The notes under the pieces are model-generated. The model was given only the letters and a program-made list of their open reading frames with translations, had not been told where the DNA came from and made no database searches. From assembly GCF_009765355.1 (NCBI RefSeq), contig NZ_VTHK01000006.1, positions 124,001 to 188,000 of the forward strand: 64,000 nucleotides of DNA. The letters are read 5' to 3'. Of this stretch, positions 43,043-51,618 are shown piece by piece. This DNA is from Amycolatopsis anabasis. GTDB lineage: Bacteria > Actinomycetota > Actinomycetes > Mycobacteriales > Pseudonocardiaceae. The position numbers were made by a program, and so were the translations under genes. Each line of letters starts with the position of its first letter. Positions within the stretch are counted from its first letter, which is position 1.

Positions 43043-45208
43043 TCACTCCCACCTGATCTTGTTGGAGGTGACCGTGCCTTCCGGCGTGCTGACCGAGACC
43101 CACACGGAATTGCCGGGCACGTCGTAGTTGAGTTCGTTGTACTGCGCGGAGCCGTCCGGGCCGGTGGTCGCGCTCTCGTTGTTGTTGACGTCGGGGTTGT
43201 CGTCCGAACTCAACCTGAGCTTGTAGGTCGTGTTCGGCGCGAAACCCTTCATCGACACGTTCACGAAGGCGCAGTTCGGGGCGTGGCAGTTGTCGGAGGT
43301 GGTGTCCCGGCCGCGGCTGATCGTGATGCTCCGCGCCGGCAGGGTGATCGATTTCGATCCGGCCGCGCCGGTCAGCGTCTGGCCGCCCGCGCTGGTCACC
43401 GCGCGGACGGTGTAGGTGTAGGTCTTCCCGGCGGTCAGCCCGCTGAACGTCGTGCTGGTGCCGGTCACCTTCTGCTCGGCCGCGCCGGTCCCGCTGACCA
43501 GGTAGTGCTGGAGCGTGCCGCCGCCGAGATCGGGCTGGTTCCACCGCACGGTCGCGGTGCCGCCGGAGTGGGTCACGGTGACCGCCGGTGCGGACGCGGC
43601 CGCCGCCGGGGTCACCGGCGCGGCCGACGCCCCCGGTCCGGTGCCCGCCTTGTTGGTCGCGGCCACGGTGACCGTGTACCGCGTGCCGTTGGTCAGGCCG
43701 GTCAGCGTCGTGCGCCTGCTGTCGCCGCCGACCGTCGTGGACCCGCTGCCGCCACTCGAAGTCCACGAGACGTGGTACGCCGTGACGGGTGCGCGGTTGT
43801 CCGGCGCGGCGCCCCAGCTGACGGTCACCGATCCGTTGCCCGGGGCCGCGGACACCGCGGGCGGCGCGCCGGGCGGGGCCGCCGGGATCGCCGGCCCCTG
43901 CGGCTGCGGTTTCGGCTTCTGCGGCGGTTTGGGATCCTGGCCGGTGGTCCCGGCCGGAACCGGGTTGGCCGGGTTCCGCCGCCCGTCCGGTGGCCGCGGA
44001 TCGGTCGCCTGCTGCTCGACCGGCGGGCCGGGCCGGTCGCCCGGCGGGGTGCCCGGCTGCTCGCCGGGCTTGCCCTCGGCGGGCGCCACCGGGACGTCGG
44101 AGACCTTGCCGTCGTGGTCCACCACGAGCACGTGCGTGCCCTGGCCGCCTTCGACGTACAACCGGGAATCCGCTCCCCGGGTCAGCCGCGGTTCGCCGCC
44201 GGAGTCCCGCGGAATCGGTTTGGCGTCGGTCTGCTTGCCGGTGGCGTCGAAGGTCACCACGGTTCCGTTGCCGCGGTTGACCATCGCGACCGCCGAGCCG
44301 GTCGACGCGGGGCCGTCGTAGTCCCCGGCCGGCAGCGGTACGGTGACCGGCTTCGCCGCCGGGGTGCCCGGGTCGACGAGGTGCAGCTGGTGGGTCGCCC
44401 GGTCGAAGATCGCGACCTTGCCCGCGACGTCGTTCGCGGCGGGCCGGGACTGCGGCGAAGTCGCCACGCCCAGCGGCACCGCGCCGCCCAGTCCTTCCGC
44501 GCCCACGGCATGCAGCGTGCCGTCGGTCGTGTCGACGAACCTCGGTTTGTCGCGGACCATGGTCAGCGCCCCGGTGTGCCGCTGCGGCACGGCGACCGGG
44601 CAGGACGTGATGCGGTCCGCGCCCCTCGGCAGGCTGCACAGCAATCCGGCCGTCGTGCGGAAGAGCCACAGCGTGCCGTCGGCCGTGGCCACCGGATCGC
44701 CGAGCGGACCGCCCGCGGCGATCGTCGCACCCGGATCACCGAGCCGGACGATCTGCCCGACATCGCGGTACACCAGGTACGGACCGCCCGGGATTTCCAG
44801 CGGATACGGCACTTCCGCGCTCGGCGGCGTGGACGTCGCCTCGACGGAGAGGGTCGACTTGCCGAACTCGGTGATCCGGGACCTGCCCACGACGAAACCG
44901 CTGCTGTCGCCCTGCACGACCTGGCTGCCCGCCTCGCCGGGCACCTGGGCCTGCGCGTCGATGTTCGCCGTGGCGCCGTCGAGGTGGAAAGCGGCTTGCA
45001 GCACGGAGTTGTAGACCCAGTGGCCCTGCGGCAGGAACTCCAGCCCGGACGGCGACATCGCGGCGCCGGTGACCGCGGCCACCACGCCGGATCCGCAGGC
45101 GATCACGAGCAGTATCACCGGAACGCGCTGTCGCCAGGACCGCGTTTTCGACCGCGACGGCCGGGTGCTGCTGGCGACCAGCTTCCGGCGCGGTCTCCCC
45201 TCTGTCAC
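43043..45208 (-). CDS. Membrane-anchored FN3-repeat surface protein
   Basis: About 721 residues from a GTG at 45206-45208 (no clear Shine-Dalgarno; the TTG at 45259 is less likely). One transmembrane helix at about 29-51 (VPVILLVIACGSGVVAAVTGA) follows a basic N-terminus, giving an extracytoplasmic protein. Residues 60-370 repeat short beta segments (e.g. GTLWLFRTTAG, SRLYVEGGQGTHVLVVDHDGK), suggestive of a beta-propeller. A Pro/Gln/Gly-rich linker (385-455) leads to two FN3 domains (about 455-635) and a C-terminal Cys-containing domain (NCHAPNCAFVNVSM). It heads the operon with MoxR, DUF58 and the transglutaminase-like protein. The ligand is unknown. Confidence 0.85.
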   Translation of the reverse strand: MTEGRPRRKLVASSTRPSRSKTRSWRQRVPVILLVIACGSGVVAAVTGAAMSPSGLEFLPQGHWVYNSVLQAAFHLDGATANIDAQAQVPGEAGSQVVQGDSSGFVVGRSRITEFGKSTLSVEATSTPPSAEVPYPLEIPGGPYLVYRDVGQIVRLGDPGATIAAGGPLGDPVATADGTLWLFRTTAGLLCSLPRGADRITSCPVAVPQRHTGALTMVRDKPRFVDTTDGTLHAVGAEGLGGAVPLGVATSPQSRPAANDVAGKVAIFDRATHQLHLVDPGTPAAKPVTVPLPAGDYDGPASTGSAVAMVNRGNGTVVTFDATGKQTDAKPIPRDSGGEPRLTRGADSRLYVEGGQGTHVLVVDHDGKVSDVPVAPAEGKPGEQPGTPPGDRPGPPVEQQATDPRPPDGRRNPANPVPAGTTGQDPKPPQKPKPQPQGPAIPAAPPGAPPAVSAAPGNGSVTVSWGAAPDNRAPVTAYHVSWTSSGGSGSTTVGGDSRRTTLTGLTNGTRYTVTVAATNKAGTGPGASAAPVTPAAAASAPAVTVTHSGGTATVRWNQPDLGGGTLQHYLVSGTGAAEQKVTGTSTTFSGLTAGKTYTYTVRAVTSAGGQTLTGAAGSKSITLPARSITISRGRDTTSDNCHAPNCAFVNVSMKGFAPNTTYKLRLSSDDNPDVNNNESATTGPDGSAQYNELNYDVPGNSVWVSVSTPEGTVTSNKIRWE

Positions 45209-45266
45209 GCGGAGGAGGCTAGCGAGCCCGTTCGGGAGCGGTCCCGGACATGGCACCAAACGGCCG

Positions 45267-46523
45267 TCAGCGGGCGGGTTCGGCCAGCGGCAGGGTCAGT
45301 TCGAAGATCGCGCCGCCCTCGTCGGCGTTGTAGACGTCCAGCCGCCCGCCGTGCGCCTGCGCGACCCAGCGCACGATCGACAGCCCGAGCCCGCTCGATC
45401 CGGTCGAGCGGAACCGGTCGAGCACCTCGTCGGCCAGTTCGTCCGCCACCCCGGGGCCGTGGTCGGCCACCGTGACGCGGCCGTTCGCGACGGTGATGTG
45501 CACGGTCGCGGGCTGGCCGGGCTGGCGCCCGTAACGCAGGGCGTTGTCCAGCAGGTTGGCGATCGCCCGGCGCACCAGCTGCGGGTCGGCCCGCACCAGC
45601 GTCGGCGCCGCGGTCACCGTGACGCTTGCGCCCGTGGTGTCGGTGTCGTCGACCAGCACGCCGACGAGCTGGTCGAGCCACACCGGCTGCACGGCCAGCT
45701 GGTCGACCCCGGCGGCGAGCCGCGCCCGCACCAGCAGGCTTTCGATGATGTCGCCCATCTGGGCGGCGAGCTGCACCGCGCGCGGCACGAACTCCGCCTG
45801 GGTGTCGGGATGGCGCATCGCGGTCTCCGCCACCGCGCGCAGCGAAGCGACCGGCGTGCGCAGATCGTGCGCGGTCTCGGCGAGCAGGACCTCCTGCTGT
45901 TCCAGCGCCGCGGCCGCGGGCCGGATCGCCCGGGTGGACAGCACGTGCCCGACCAGGGCCAGGGCGCCGATCAGCAGGACGCAGCCGCCGACCACCAGCC
46001 ACACGAACCGGACGTGCGCGGCGCGGGCGCTCGCGGTGTCCGCCACCGCGACGATCGCGCCGATGTGCTGCCCGGTGCTGTTGCGGATCGGGTCCGCGCG
46101 GACCCGGACCTCCCGGTCGTTGGTGAGCTGCACGGTCCCGTGCTGGGAGAAACCCGTTTCCGCGGCCTTGGCGGCGAGGCCGCCGAGGGTTTCGGCGGGA
46201 ACTTGGACGCAGGTGCGGGCGCTGTAGTACGGCGCGAACGATCCGGCTCCCGCGGGCAGCACGGCGAACTGCGGGCACTCGTTGCTCGCGGGATCGGAGG
46301 GGAGGTACCCGGTGACGAGGGTGCCCTGATCGAGCTGGACCAGCCGGGACGCGACCGCGGTGACCCGCGACAGCTCCCCGTCCAGCTCCGACCAGGTCCG
46401 GTCGGAGTTGTTGGCGACGGCCAGCCCCGCGAACACCACCAGCCCCGCCGCGTTGATCGCGGTGAACATCCCGGTCAGCAGCAGCCGGAGCCGGCGGAGC
46501 CGGTCCGCCGCGGATCGCCTCAT
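45267..46523 (-). CDS. OmpR-type sensor histidine kinase
   Basis: A 418-residue membrane sensor: transmembrane helices at about 13-37 and 172-194 flank an extracytoplasmic sensor domain with two Cys (NECPQFAVL and SARTCVQVP) that may form a disulphide. The HisKA His219 is in ETAHDLRTPVASL, and HATPase motifs are NLLDNALRYG, VADHGPGV and GSSGLGLSIV. The start (46521-46523) overlaps the response regulator stop. It is encoded between the FN3/MoxR operon and the EccE-like operon, so control of the envelope island is plausible. Confidence 0.92.
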   Translation of the reverse strand: MRRSAADRLRRLRLLLTGMFTAINAAGLVVFAGLAVANNSDRTWSELDGELSRVTAVASRLVQLDQGTLVTGYLPSDPASNECPQFAVLPAGAGSFAPYYSARTCVQVPAETLGGLAAKAAETGFSQHGTVQLTNDREVRVRADPIRNSTGQHIGAIVAVADTASARAAHVRFVWLVVGGCVLLIGALALVGHVLSTRAIRPAAAALEQQEVLLAETAHDLRTPVASLRAVAETAMRHPDTQAEFVPRAVQLAAQMGDIIESLLVRARLAAGVDQLAVQPVWLDQLVGVLVDDTDTTGASVTVTAAPTLVRADPQLVRRAIANLLDNALRYGRQPGQPATVHITVANGRVTVADHGPGVADELADEVLDRFRSTGSSGLGLSIVRWVAQAHGGRLDVYNADEGGAIFELTLPLAEPAR

Positions 46524-47203
46524 GAGCCCTCCCCGCCGAGCAGGTAGCCCCGGCCGCGCACGGCGTGGATCAGGTTGGGCGCGCCCAGTTTCCGGCGCAG
46601 CCGCACGATCACGGCGTCGACGACGTTGGACATCGGATCGGCGTCCTCGTCCCAGCAGTGCTCGATCAGCTCGGTGCGGGTGATGACCCGATCCGGCCGC
46701 ACGGCGAGATATTCGAGCACGGCGAACTCCCGGTGGGAGAGCATCAGCAACGCGCCCGCCCGCCGGGTTTCCCTTCGGGCGCAGTCGATCTCGAGGTCGG
46801 CGTAGCGCAGGATCGGCGGCCTGCCGGGGCCGCTCCGGGTCAGCCTCCGCACCCGCGCGGTCAGCACCGCCATCGGAAACGGCTTGACCAGGTAGTCGTC
46901 GGCGCCGACCGCGAAACCGTCGAAGATGTCGCCGCCGGTGTCGCGCGCGGTCAGGAACAGCACCCGCACCGGCCAGCCGTCGCGGCGGCGGGCGCGCACG
47001 TAATGCAGGGCGTCGCCGTCGGGCAGCATCCGGTCCAGCACCACGCAGTCGGGGTCGCCCCGGCGCAGGATCGCGTCCGCCGCCGCGAGATCGGCCGCCG
47101 CGGCCACCTGGTACCCGGCCGCGCCCAGTTCGGCGCACACCGAAGCGCGCAGGTCGTTGTCGTCCTCGACCACCAGCACCCGCTCCGGACGGCTCGTTGT
47201 CAT
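46520..47203 (-). CDS. OmpR-family response regulator
   Basis: A 227-residue regulator. Receiver domain with phospho-acceptor Asp57 (PDCVVLDRMLPDG) and Lys in DDYLVKPF; C-terminal winged helix (about 130-225; LMLSHREFAVLEYLAVRPDRVITR). It is co-transcribed with the kinase at 45267. Unusually, the orphan regulator at 50931 shares the same DALHYVRxRxxxGW signature, pointing to a local duplication. It diverges from the EccE-like gene across 68 bp. Confidence 0.93.
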   Translation of the reverse strand: MTTSRPERVLVVEDDNDLRASVCAELGAAGYQVAAAADLAAADAILRRGDPDCVVLDRMLPDGDALHYVRARRRDGWPVRVLFLTARDTGGDIFDGFAVGADDYLVKPFPMAVLTARVRRLTRSGPGRPPILRYADLEIDCARRETRRAGALLMLSHREFAVLEYLAVRPDRVITRTELIEHCWDEDADPMSNVVDAVIVRLRRKLGAPNLIHAVRGRGYLLGGEGS

Positions 47204-47271
47204 CGAATCCTCATGTTCGTGGTGATGGTATGCGGCTGCGCCGAGCCGCGATCGGGAAAGGAGGTCTACCG

Positions 47272-48603
47272 GTGTATCCCGAGGTGCCAGGTCCGTACGC
47301 TAACGCCAAGCCGGGCGAAGATGAGCCGATCGGGCGAACCTGGCCACAACCGGCCACCCCGGCCCGAGTCCCCGCCCCACCGGTCCTCGTGGTGTCGGCC
47401 GCGGCGGCGGCCGCGACGTCCCGGCCGGTCGCGGCGCCCCAGCCGCCCCCGCGGTTTCCCGGGCCACCGCGAACCCCGTTGGCCCGGCCGCCTTCCCCGC
47501 CTCCCCCGCCCGCCCCGGTCGCCCTCCCGCACGCGCCCGCTCCGTCGAAGGACCGGCTGGCCGAGTTCGCCGAACGCCTCGGGCTGGTCCAGGTGGTCTG
47601 GTGGCAGATCGCGGTGGTGAGCGTCCTGTCCTGCGTGCGGCAGCCGTGGCCGGTGCTGGCGGCCGTGTCCGCCGGTGCGGCCGCGGTGCTCGCGCTGACC
47701 GCGGTCCACGTCCGCGGGCACTGGGTGTACGAGCTGGCCGGGCTGCGCGCCCGGTTCCTGCTGCGCGGCCGGCGGCACGACCTGCCCGGCCACGACCAGA
47801 CCGCGGCGAGGGCGCTGTCGCTGCTGGGCATGCTGCTTCCGGGCACGACCGCCGGGACGCTGGAAACCAACCAGGGCACCGCGCTGACCCTCAGCCATCC
47901 GGGCGGGGTGAGCGCGATCCTGCGCCCGCGCGGGACCGGCCCCGTCGCGGCGCTCCCCGGCCCGGCCGCGCTGCTGCCGCGCGGCGACGGCCAGGAGCAC
48001 GACTTCGCCGTGCAACTGGTGTGCCACACCGGCACGAAACCCGGGACGCCGCCCAAGGTGTGGGTGGCCGTGCAGGCGGTGCGGACCGCCGGCACCCCCG
48101 CCGACGACGAACTCGCGCTGGCCCTGCGCAACGGATTGCGCCGCGTCCGGCGGGCCCTGGAGCGGGCGGGGGTGCCGACCGAGCCGCTCGCCGAGGACGC
48201 CGCGCTCGGCGCCGTCGCCGCGCTCGCGCACGTCACCGGCGGCCGCGACGAACTGCGCGAGGAATGGGGTTTCTGGCGCGCCGGCCCGGTTTCCCAAGCC
48301 TGCTTCACCCTCGAGGGGTGGTCCCGGCTGACCGGGGACCAGGCCGCGCGGCTGACCGCGGACCTGCTCACGCGCACCCCCGGCGTCGCGGTCACGGTGA
48401 CCCGTCACGCCCGCCCCACCCCGGGTGGCATCCGCTCCGGCGCGGTGCTGCGGCTCGCCGCGACCACCGAATCGGCGGTCGACGTGGCCGCCGCGCACCT
48501 GACCCACCTGCTCACCCGCGCGGGCATCCGGCCCGCCCGGCTCGACGGCGACCACCTCCACGGGGTGGCCGCCTCCCTTCCGATCGGAGGTTCCCTGACA
48601 TGA
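47272..48603 (+). CDS. EccE-like type VII secretion protein
   Basis: A 443-residue protein. The N-terminal 110 residues are Pro-rich (SRPVAAPQPPPRFPGPP, LARPPSPPPPPAP). Two transmembrane helices follow (about 125-165, VVWWQIAVVSVLSCV and AVSAGAAAVLALTAV), then VRGHWVYELAGLRARFLLRGR, the positively charged segment that follows the helices in EccE proteins, and a C-terminal cytosolic or periplasmic domain. The GTG at 47272 is preceded by a perfect AAAGGAGG 7 nt upstream. EccE is a peripheral part of ESX secretion machines, yet no EccB, EccC, EccD or mycosin gene is nearby. The order EccE-like, LuxR, AAA+ is coupled by 4-bp overlaps. Confidence 0.75.
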   Translation: MYPEVPGPYANAKPGEDEPIGRTWPQPATPARVPAPPVLVVSAAAAAATSRPVAAPQPPPRFPGPPRTPLARPPSPPPPPAPVALPHAPAPSKDRLAEFAERLGLVQVVWWQIAVVSVLSCVRQPWPVLAAVSAGAAAVLALTAVHVRGHWVYELAGLRARFLLRGRRHDLPGHDQTAARALSLLGMLLPGTTAGTLETNQGTALTLSHPGGVSAILRPRGTGPVAALPGPAALLPRGDGQEHDFAVQLVCHTGTKPGTPPKVWVAVQAVRTAGTPADDELALALRNGLRRVRRALERAGVPTEPLAEDAALGAVAALAHVTGGRDELREEWGFWRAGPVSQACFTLEGWSRLTGDQAARLTADLLTRTPGVAVTVTRHARPTPGGIRSGAVLRLAATTESAVDVAAAHLTHLLTRAGIRPARLDGDHLHGVAASLPIGGSLT

Positions 48604-49274
48604 CCGCAATCCTGGAACGCCTGCCGCAGGGCACCGGCGAGTCCGCCTGGTCCGGCGCCGGACCGCAGGCCCTGCTCGCGTCCGCCACCCGCGAAGTCCT
48701 GGTGATGACGACCCGCGCGACCGCGCGGCACGACCCGATCGGCACGCCGCGCCCGATCGACCACGAGAACCTGCGCCGCGGTGTCCGGTACCGGATGCTC
48801 GCCCCGGACTCGGCGCGCATCGCGCCCGGCGTGGCCCCGCAACTGGCCGGGCTCGCGATGGCGGGCGCGGCGGTGCGGACCGTCGCGAAGGTGCCCGGTG
48901 ACGTGCTCGTGGTCGACGGGCACACGGTCGTGCTGCCCGTCGGCCGGACCGCGTCGGGCCACGTGTCCGGGGTGGCGAGCTTCCGCCTGCCCAGCGTGGT
49001 CGGGATGACCGTGGAACTGTTCGAGCGGACGTGGTCCGGTGGCGTGCCGATGGCGTCGGCGGCACCGGCCGAGGCGGACGAACCCCTTGCGCGGCAACGG
49101 CAACTGCTCGCGCTGCTGTCCACCGGGTGCACCGACGCCATGGTCGCCGACCGGCTCGGCCTGTCGGTGCGCACGGTCCGGCGGACGGTGTCCGACCTGA
49201 TGAACCGGCTCGGCGCGGCGAGCCGGTTCCAGGCCGGGGCGAAGGCCGTCGCCCGCGGCTGGCTCGCGCCGTGA
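48600..49274 (+). CDS. LuxR-type regulator with an unassigned N-terminal domain
   Basis: A 224-residue protein. The C-terminal 60 residues form a LuxR HTH (LLALLSTGCTDAMVADRLGLSVRTVRRTVSDLMNRLGA). The N-terminal 150 residues (DHENLRRGVRYRMLAPDSARI, AAVRTVAKVPGDVLVVDGHTVVLPV) match the phospholipase-D-like/TrmB sensor segment of actinobacterial helix-turn-helix regulators. The start overlaps the EccE-like stop as ATGA and the stop overlaps the next start as GTGA, so it is translated with them. It is presumably a cytoplasmic regulator of the locus. Confidence 0.85.
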   Translation: MTAILERLPQGTGESAWSGAGPQALLASATREVLVMTTRATARHDPIGTPRPIDHENLRRGVRYRMLAPDSARIAPGVAPQLAGLAMAGAAVRTVAKVPGDVLVVDGHTVVLPVGRTASGHVSGVASFRLPSVVGMTVELFERTWSGGVPMASAAPAEADEPLARQRQLLALLSTGCTDAMVADRLGLSVRTVRRTVSDLMNRLGAASRFQAGAKAVARGWLAP

Positions 49275-50914
49275 CCGCCGCGGCCGCGCCGCGCGTGCTG
49301 CTCGTCGAACCCGGCAAGCACGGCGCCTACCCGACCATCGGCGAGGCGGTGTGCGTCGCGCCGGACGACGCCGTCATCTCGGTGGCGGGCGGCAGCTACG
49401 AGGAGACCTTCGAACTCCTCGACCGGCGGCTGACCCTGCGGGCGGCCGAGGGCGCCGAGGTGCGGCTCGACGGCTCCGGGGCCGACTGGCCGGTCCTGCG
49501 CGCCCGCAACGGATCCCTTACGCTGCAAGGGATCGAGGTAGTCGCCGGGGCCGTAGCCGTGCAGGCGGACGAAGTCGAGCTGACCGTCGACCGGTGCACG
49601 CTGAGTTCCCGCGTCGGCCCGGCGATCAGCATCCGCGGCTGCCGCCGGTTCACCGTCGAACGGTGCACGATCGCCGGCGCCGAACTCGGCATCGCGGTGG
49701 AGAGTTCCTCCGGCCACCTCGGTTCGACGTCGATCAGCGACATCGCCGGGGACGGGCTGGTGCTCGGGCTCGGCGCCGACCCGGAGGTCCGGGACTGCGC
49801 GGTGGACGGCTGCGGGCAGCGCGGGATCTACGTCTACCAGTACGCCCGGCCGGTGATCGAGAACTGCACGGTGGCCCGGACCTCCGCCGCGGGGATCGCC
49901 GTGACGCACCGGAGCGTGCCGACGATCCGGCGGACGGCGGTGCACGACGTCAACGGTCCCGGGATCGCGTTCGCCGCGGGTTGCGGCGGCCTGGTGGAGG
50001 ACTGCGCGCTGGAGAACACCGCCGAGCCCGCGCTGGAACTCGCCGAAGGCGCGACGCCGGCGGTCGTCGCCGCGAAGCCGAAGTCGCCGGTGCGGGAGAA
50101 GGGATTGGACGGCTTGCTGGCCGACCTCGACGGCATGGTCGGGCTGCCCGCGGTGAAGGCCGAGGTCCGGTCGGTGGTCGACGAGATCCAGGTCAACGAG
50201 TGGCGCCGGAAAGCCGGGCTGAGCGTGGGCGCGGTGAGCCACCACCTGATCTTCGCGGGCGCGCCGGGCACCGGTAAGACCACCGTCGCGCGGACCTACG
50301 GCAGGTTGCTCGAGGAGCTCGGCGTGCTCAGCGGCGGCCGGTTCCGCGAGGTGTCGCGGCGCGACCTCGTCGGGCAGTACATCGGGCACACCGCGGAGAA
50401 GACGGCGGTGGTGTTCGAGGAGTGCAAGGGCGGCGTGCTGTTCATCGACGAGGCGTACACGCTGTCGCGGCAGGCCGGCAGCGGGGATTTCGGGCAGGAG
50501 GCCATCGACACGCTGGTGAAGCTGATGGAGGACCACCGCGACGAGGTGGCCGTGATCGTCGCGGGCTACACCGGTGAGATGGCGGACTTCCTCGCCGCGA
50601 ATCCCGGCCTGGCGTCCCGGTTCTCCAAGACCATCGAATTCGAGAACTACACCCCGGACGATCTGCTGCGGATCACCGAACGAATGGTCGCCGACGGCGA
50701 ATACGTGCTCGACACCGAGGCCACGCCGGTATTGCTCGAGCACTTCGCGCGGATCGCGAACACGCCCGGCTTCGGCAACGCCCGCGACGCGAGGCGGCTG
50801 TTCGAAGGCGCCCGCAAGGCGCAGTCGCGGCGGCTGCGTGCCCTCGGCCGGATGCCCGACACCACCGAACTTCGCACCCTGCTCGCCGAAGACATCGCCG
50901 CGGCCGCCGGGTGA
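49271..50914 (+). CDS. Right-handed beta-helix/AAA+ (CbbX/EccA-like) fusion protein
   Basis: A 547-residue fusion. Residues 1-260 are a right-handed parallel beta-helix with short repeats (VDRCTLSSRVGPAISIRGC, VERCTIAGAELGIAVESSSG, VRDCAVDGCGQRGIYVYQ, IENCTVARTSAAGIAVTH). Residues 275-547 are an AAA+ ATPase of the CbxX/CfqX/SpoVK group, with Walker A FAGAPGTGKTTVARTYG, Walker B VLFIDEAYTLSRQ and arginine-finger-like FGNARDARRLFE. This ATPase family includes EccA of type VII secretion. There is no signal peptide, so the helix is probably cytoplasmic. The GTG start overlaps the LuxR stop. The coupling with an EccE-like gene suggests a secretion-linked complex, though its function is not described by the sequence. 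Confidence 0.88.
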   Translation: MTAAAAPRVLLVEPGKHGAYPTIGEAVCVAPDDAVISVAGGSYEETFELLDRRLTLRAAEGAEVRLDGSGADWPVLRARNGSLTLQGIEVVAGAVAVQADEVELTVDRCTLSSRVGPAISIRGCRRFTVERCTIAGAELGIAVESSSGHLGSTSISDIAGDGLVLGLGADPEVRDCAVDGCGQRGIYVYQYARPVIENCTVARTSAAGIAVTHRSVPTIRRTAVHDVNGPGIAFAAGCGGLVEDCALENTAEPALELAEGATPAVVAAKPKSPVREKGLDGLLADLDGMVGLPAVKAEVRSVVDEIQVNEWRRKAGLSVGAVSHHLIFAGAPGTGKTTVARTYGRLLEELGVLSGGRFREVSRRDLVGQYIGHTAEKTAVVFEECKGGVLFIDEAYTLSRQAGSGDFGQEAIDTLVKLMEDHRDEVAVIVAGYTGEMADFLAANPGLASRFSKTIEFENYTPDDLLRITERMVADGEYVLDTEATPVLLEHFARIANTPGFGNARDARRLFEGARKAQSRRLRALGRMPDTTELRTLLAEDIAAAAG

Positions 50915-50916
50915 GC

Positions 50917-50940
50917 TACGCTCGGTACCCGTGCGGGTAC
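50917..50940 (+). promoter_or_regulatory. Possible -10 box and inverted repeat at a leaderless start
   Basis: TACGCT (50917-50922) lies 8 nt before the GTG at 50931. GTACCC (50925-50930) and GGGTAC (50935-50940) form a perfect inverted repeat centred on the start codon. This could be an operator or a small hairpin at the start of the message. Confidence 0.4.
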
Positions 50941-51584
50941 TGGTACTGGAGGACGACGCGGACCTGCGCCGCGCGGTCACCCGCTCGCTGCGCGGCGACG
51001 GCCTGGCCGTGGACGCCGTGGCGGATCTCGCCGCCGCGGACGAGGCGCTGGCGGTGAACGACTACGACTGCGCGGTGCTCGACCGCAAGGTGCCCGGCGG
51101 CGACGCGCTGCACTACGTGCGGGAGCGGCAGAGCCGGGGCTGGACCCTGCCGGTGCTGTTCCTCACCGCGCTGGACGACCAGGGCGACGTCGTGGCCGGG
51201 CTGGCGCACGGCGACTACCTGGTCAAGCCGTTCAAAATGGCGGAACTGGTCGCCCGGGTGCGCAGCCTGTCGCGCTGGTCCGCGGCGCCCGCCCGGCTGC
51301 CGGTGCTGCGGTGCGGCGACCTGGAACTGGACACCGCCCGGCACGAGGTGCGCCGCGCCGGCGCGCTGCTCACCCTGACCAGGACCGAATTCGCGGTGCT
51401 GGAACTGCTCGCCACCCACCAGGGCCGGGTCGTCTCCCGCGAAGCCCTGCTGCGCCACGGCTGGGACGATCCGCCGTCGGCCGACAGCCTGAACTTCGTC
51501 ATCGGGCGACTGCGCAAGAAACTGCGCGACCCGCCGATGATCGCCACCGAACGCGGCTCCGGCTACCGCCTCCATTCGGCGTAG
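50931..51584 (+). CDS. Orphan OmpR-family response regulator
   Basis: A 217-residue regulator: phospho-acceptor Asp51 (YDCAVLDRKVPGG), C-terminal winged helix (about 125-215; LTLTRTEFAVLELLATHQGRVVSR). No kinase gene is adjacent. Before the conserved Lys the receiver reads GLAHGDYLVKPF in place of the GADDYLVKPF of its paralogue at 46520. The shared DALHYVRxRxxxGW segment suggests that the two regulators arose by local duplication. The GTG at 50931 begins 16 bp after the AAA+ gene and may be leaderless. It may be phosphorylated by the kinase at 45267. Confidence 0.9.
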   Translation: MRVLVLEDDADLRRAVTRSLRGDGLAVDAVADLAAADEALAVNDYDCAVLDRKVPGGDALHYVRERQSRGWTLPVLFLTALDDQGDVVAGLAHGDYLVKPFKMAELVARVRSLSRWSAAPARLPVLRCGDLELDTARHEVRRAGALLTLTRTEFAVLELLATHQGRVVSREALLRHGWDDPPSADSLNFVIGRLRKKLRDPPMIATERGSGYRLHSA

Positions 51585-51618
51585 CGATGCGCGCGGATCC
51601 GCGTGGCACGCTGACCGG

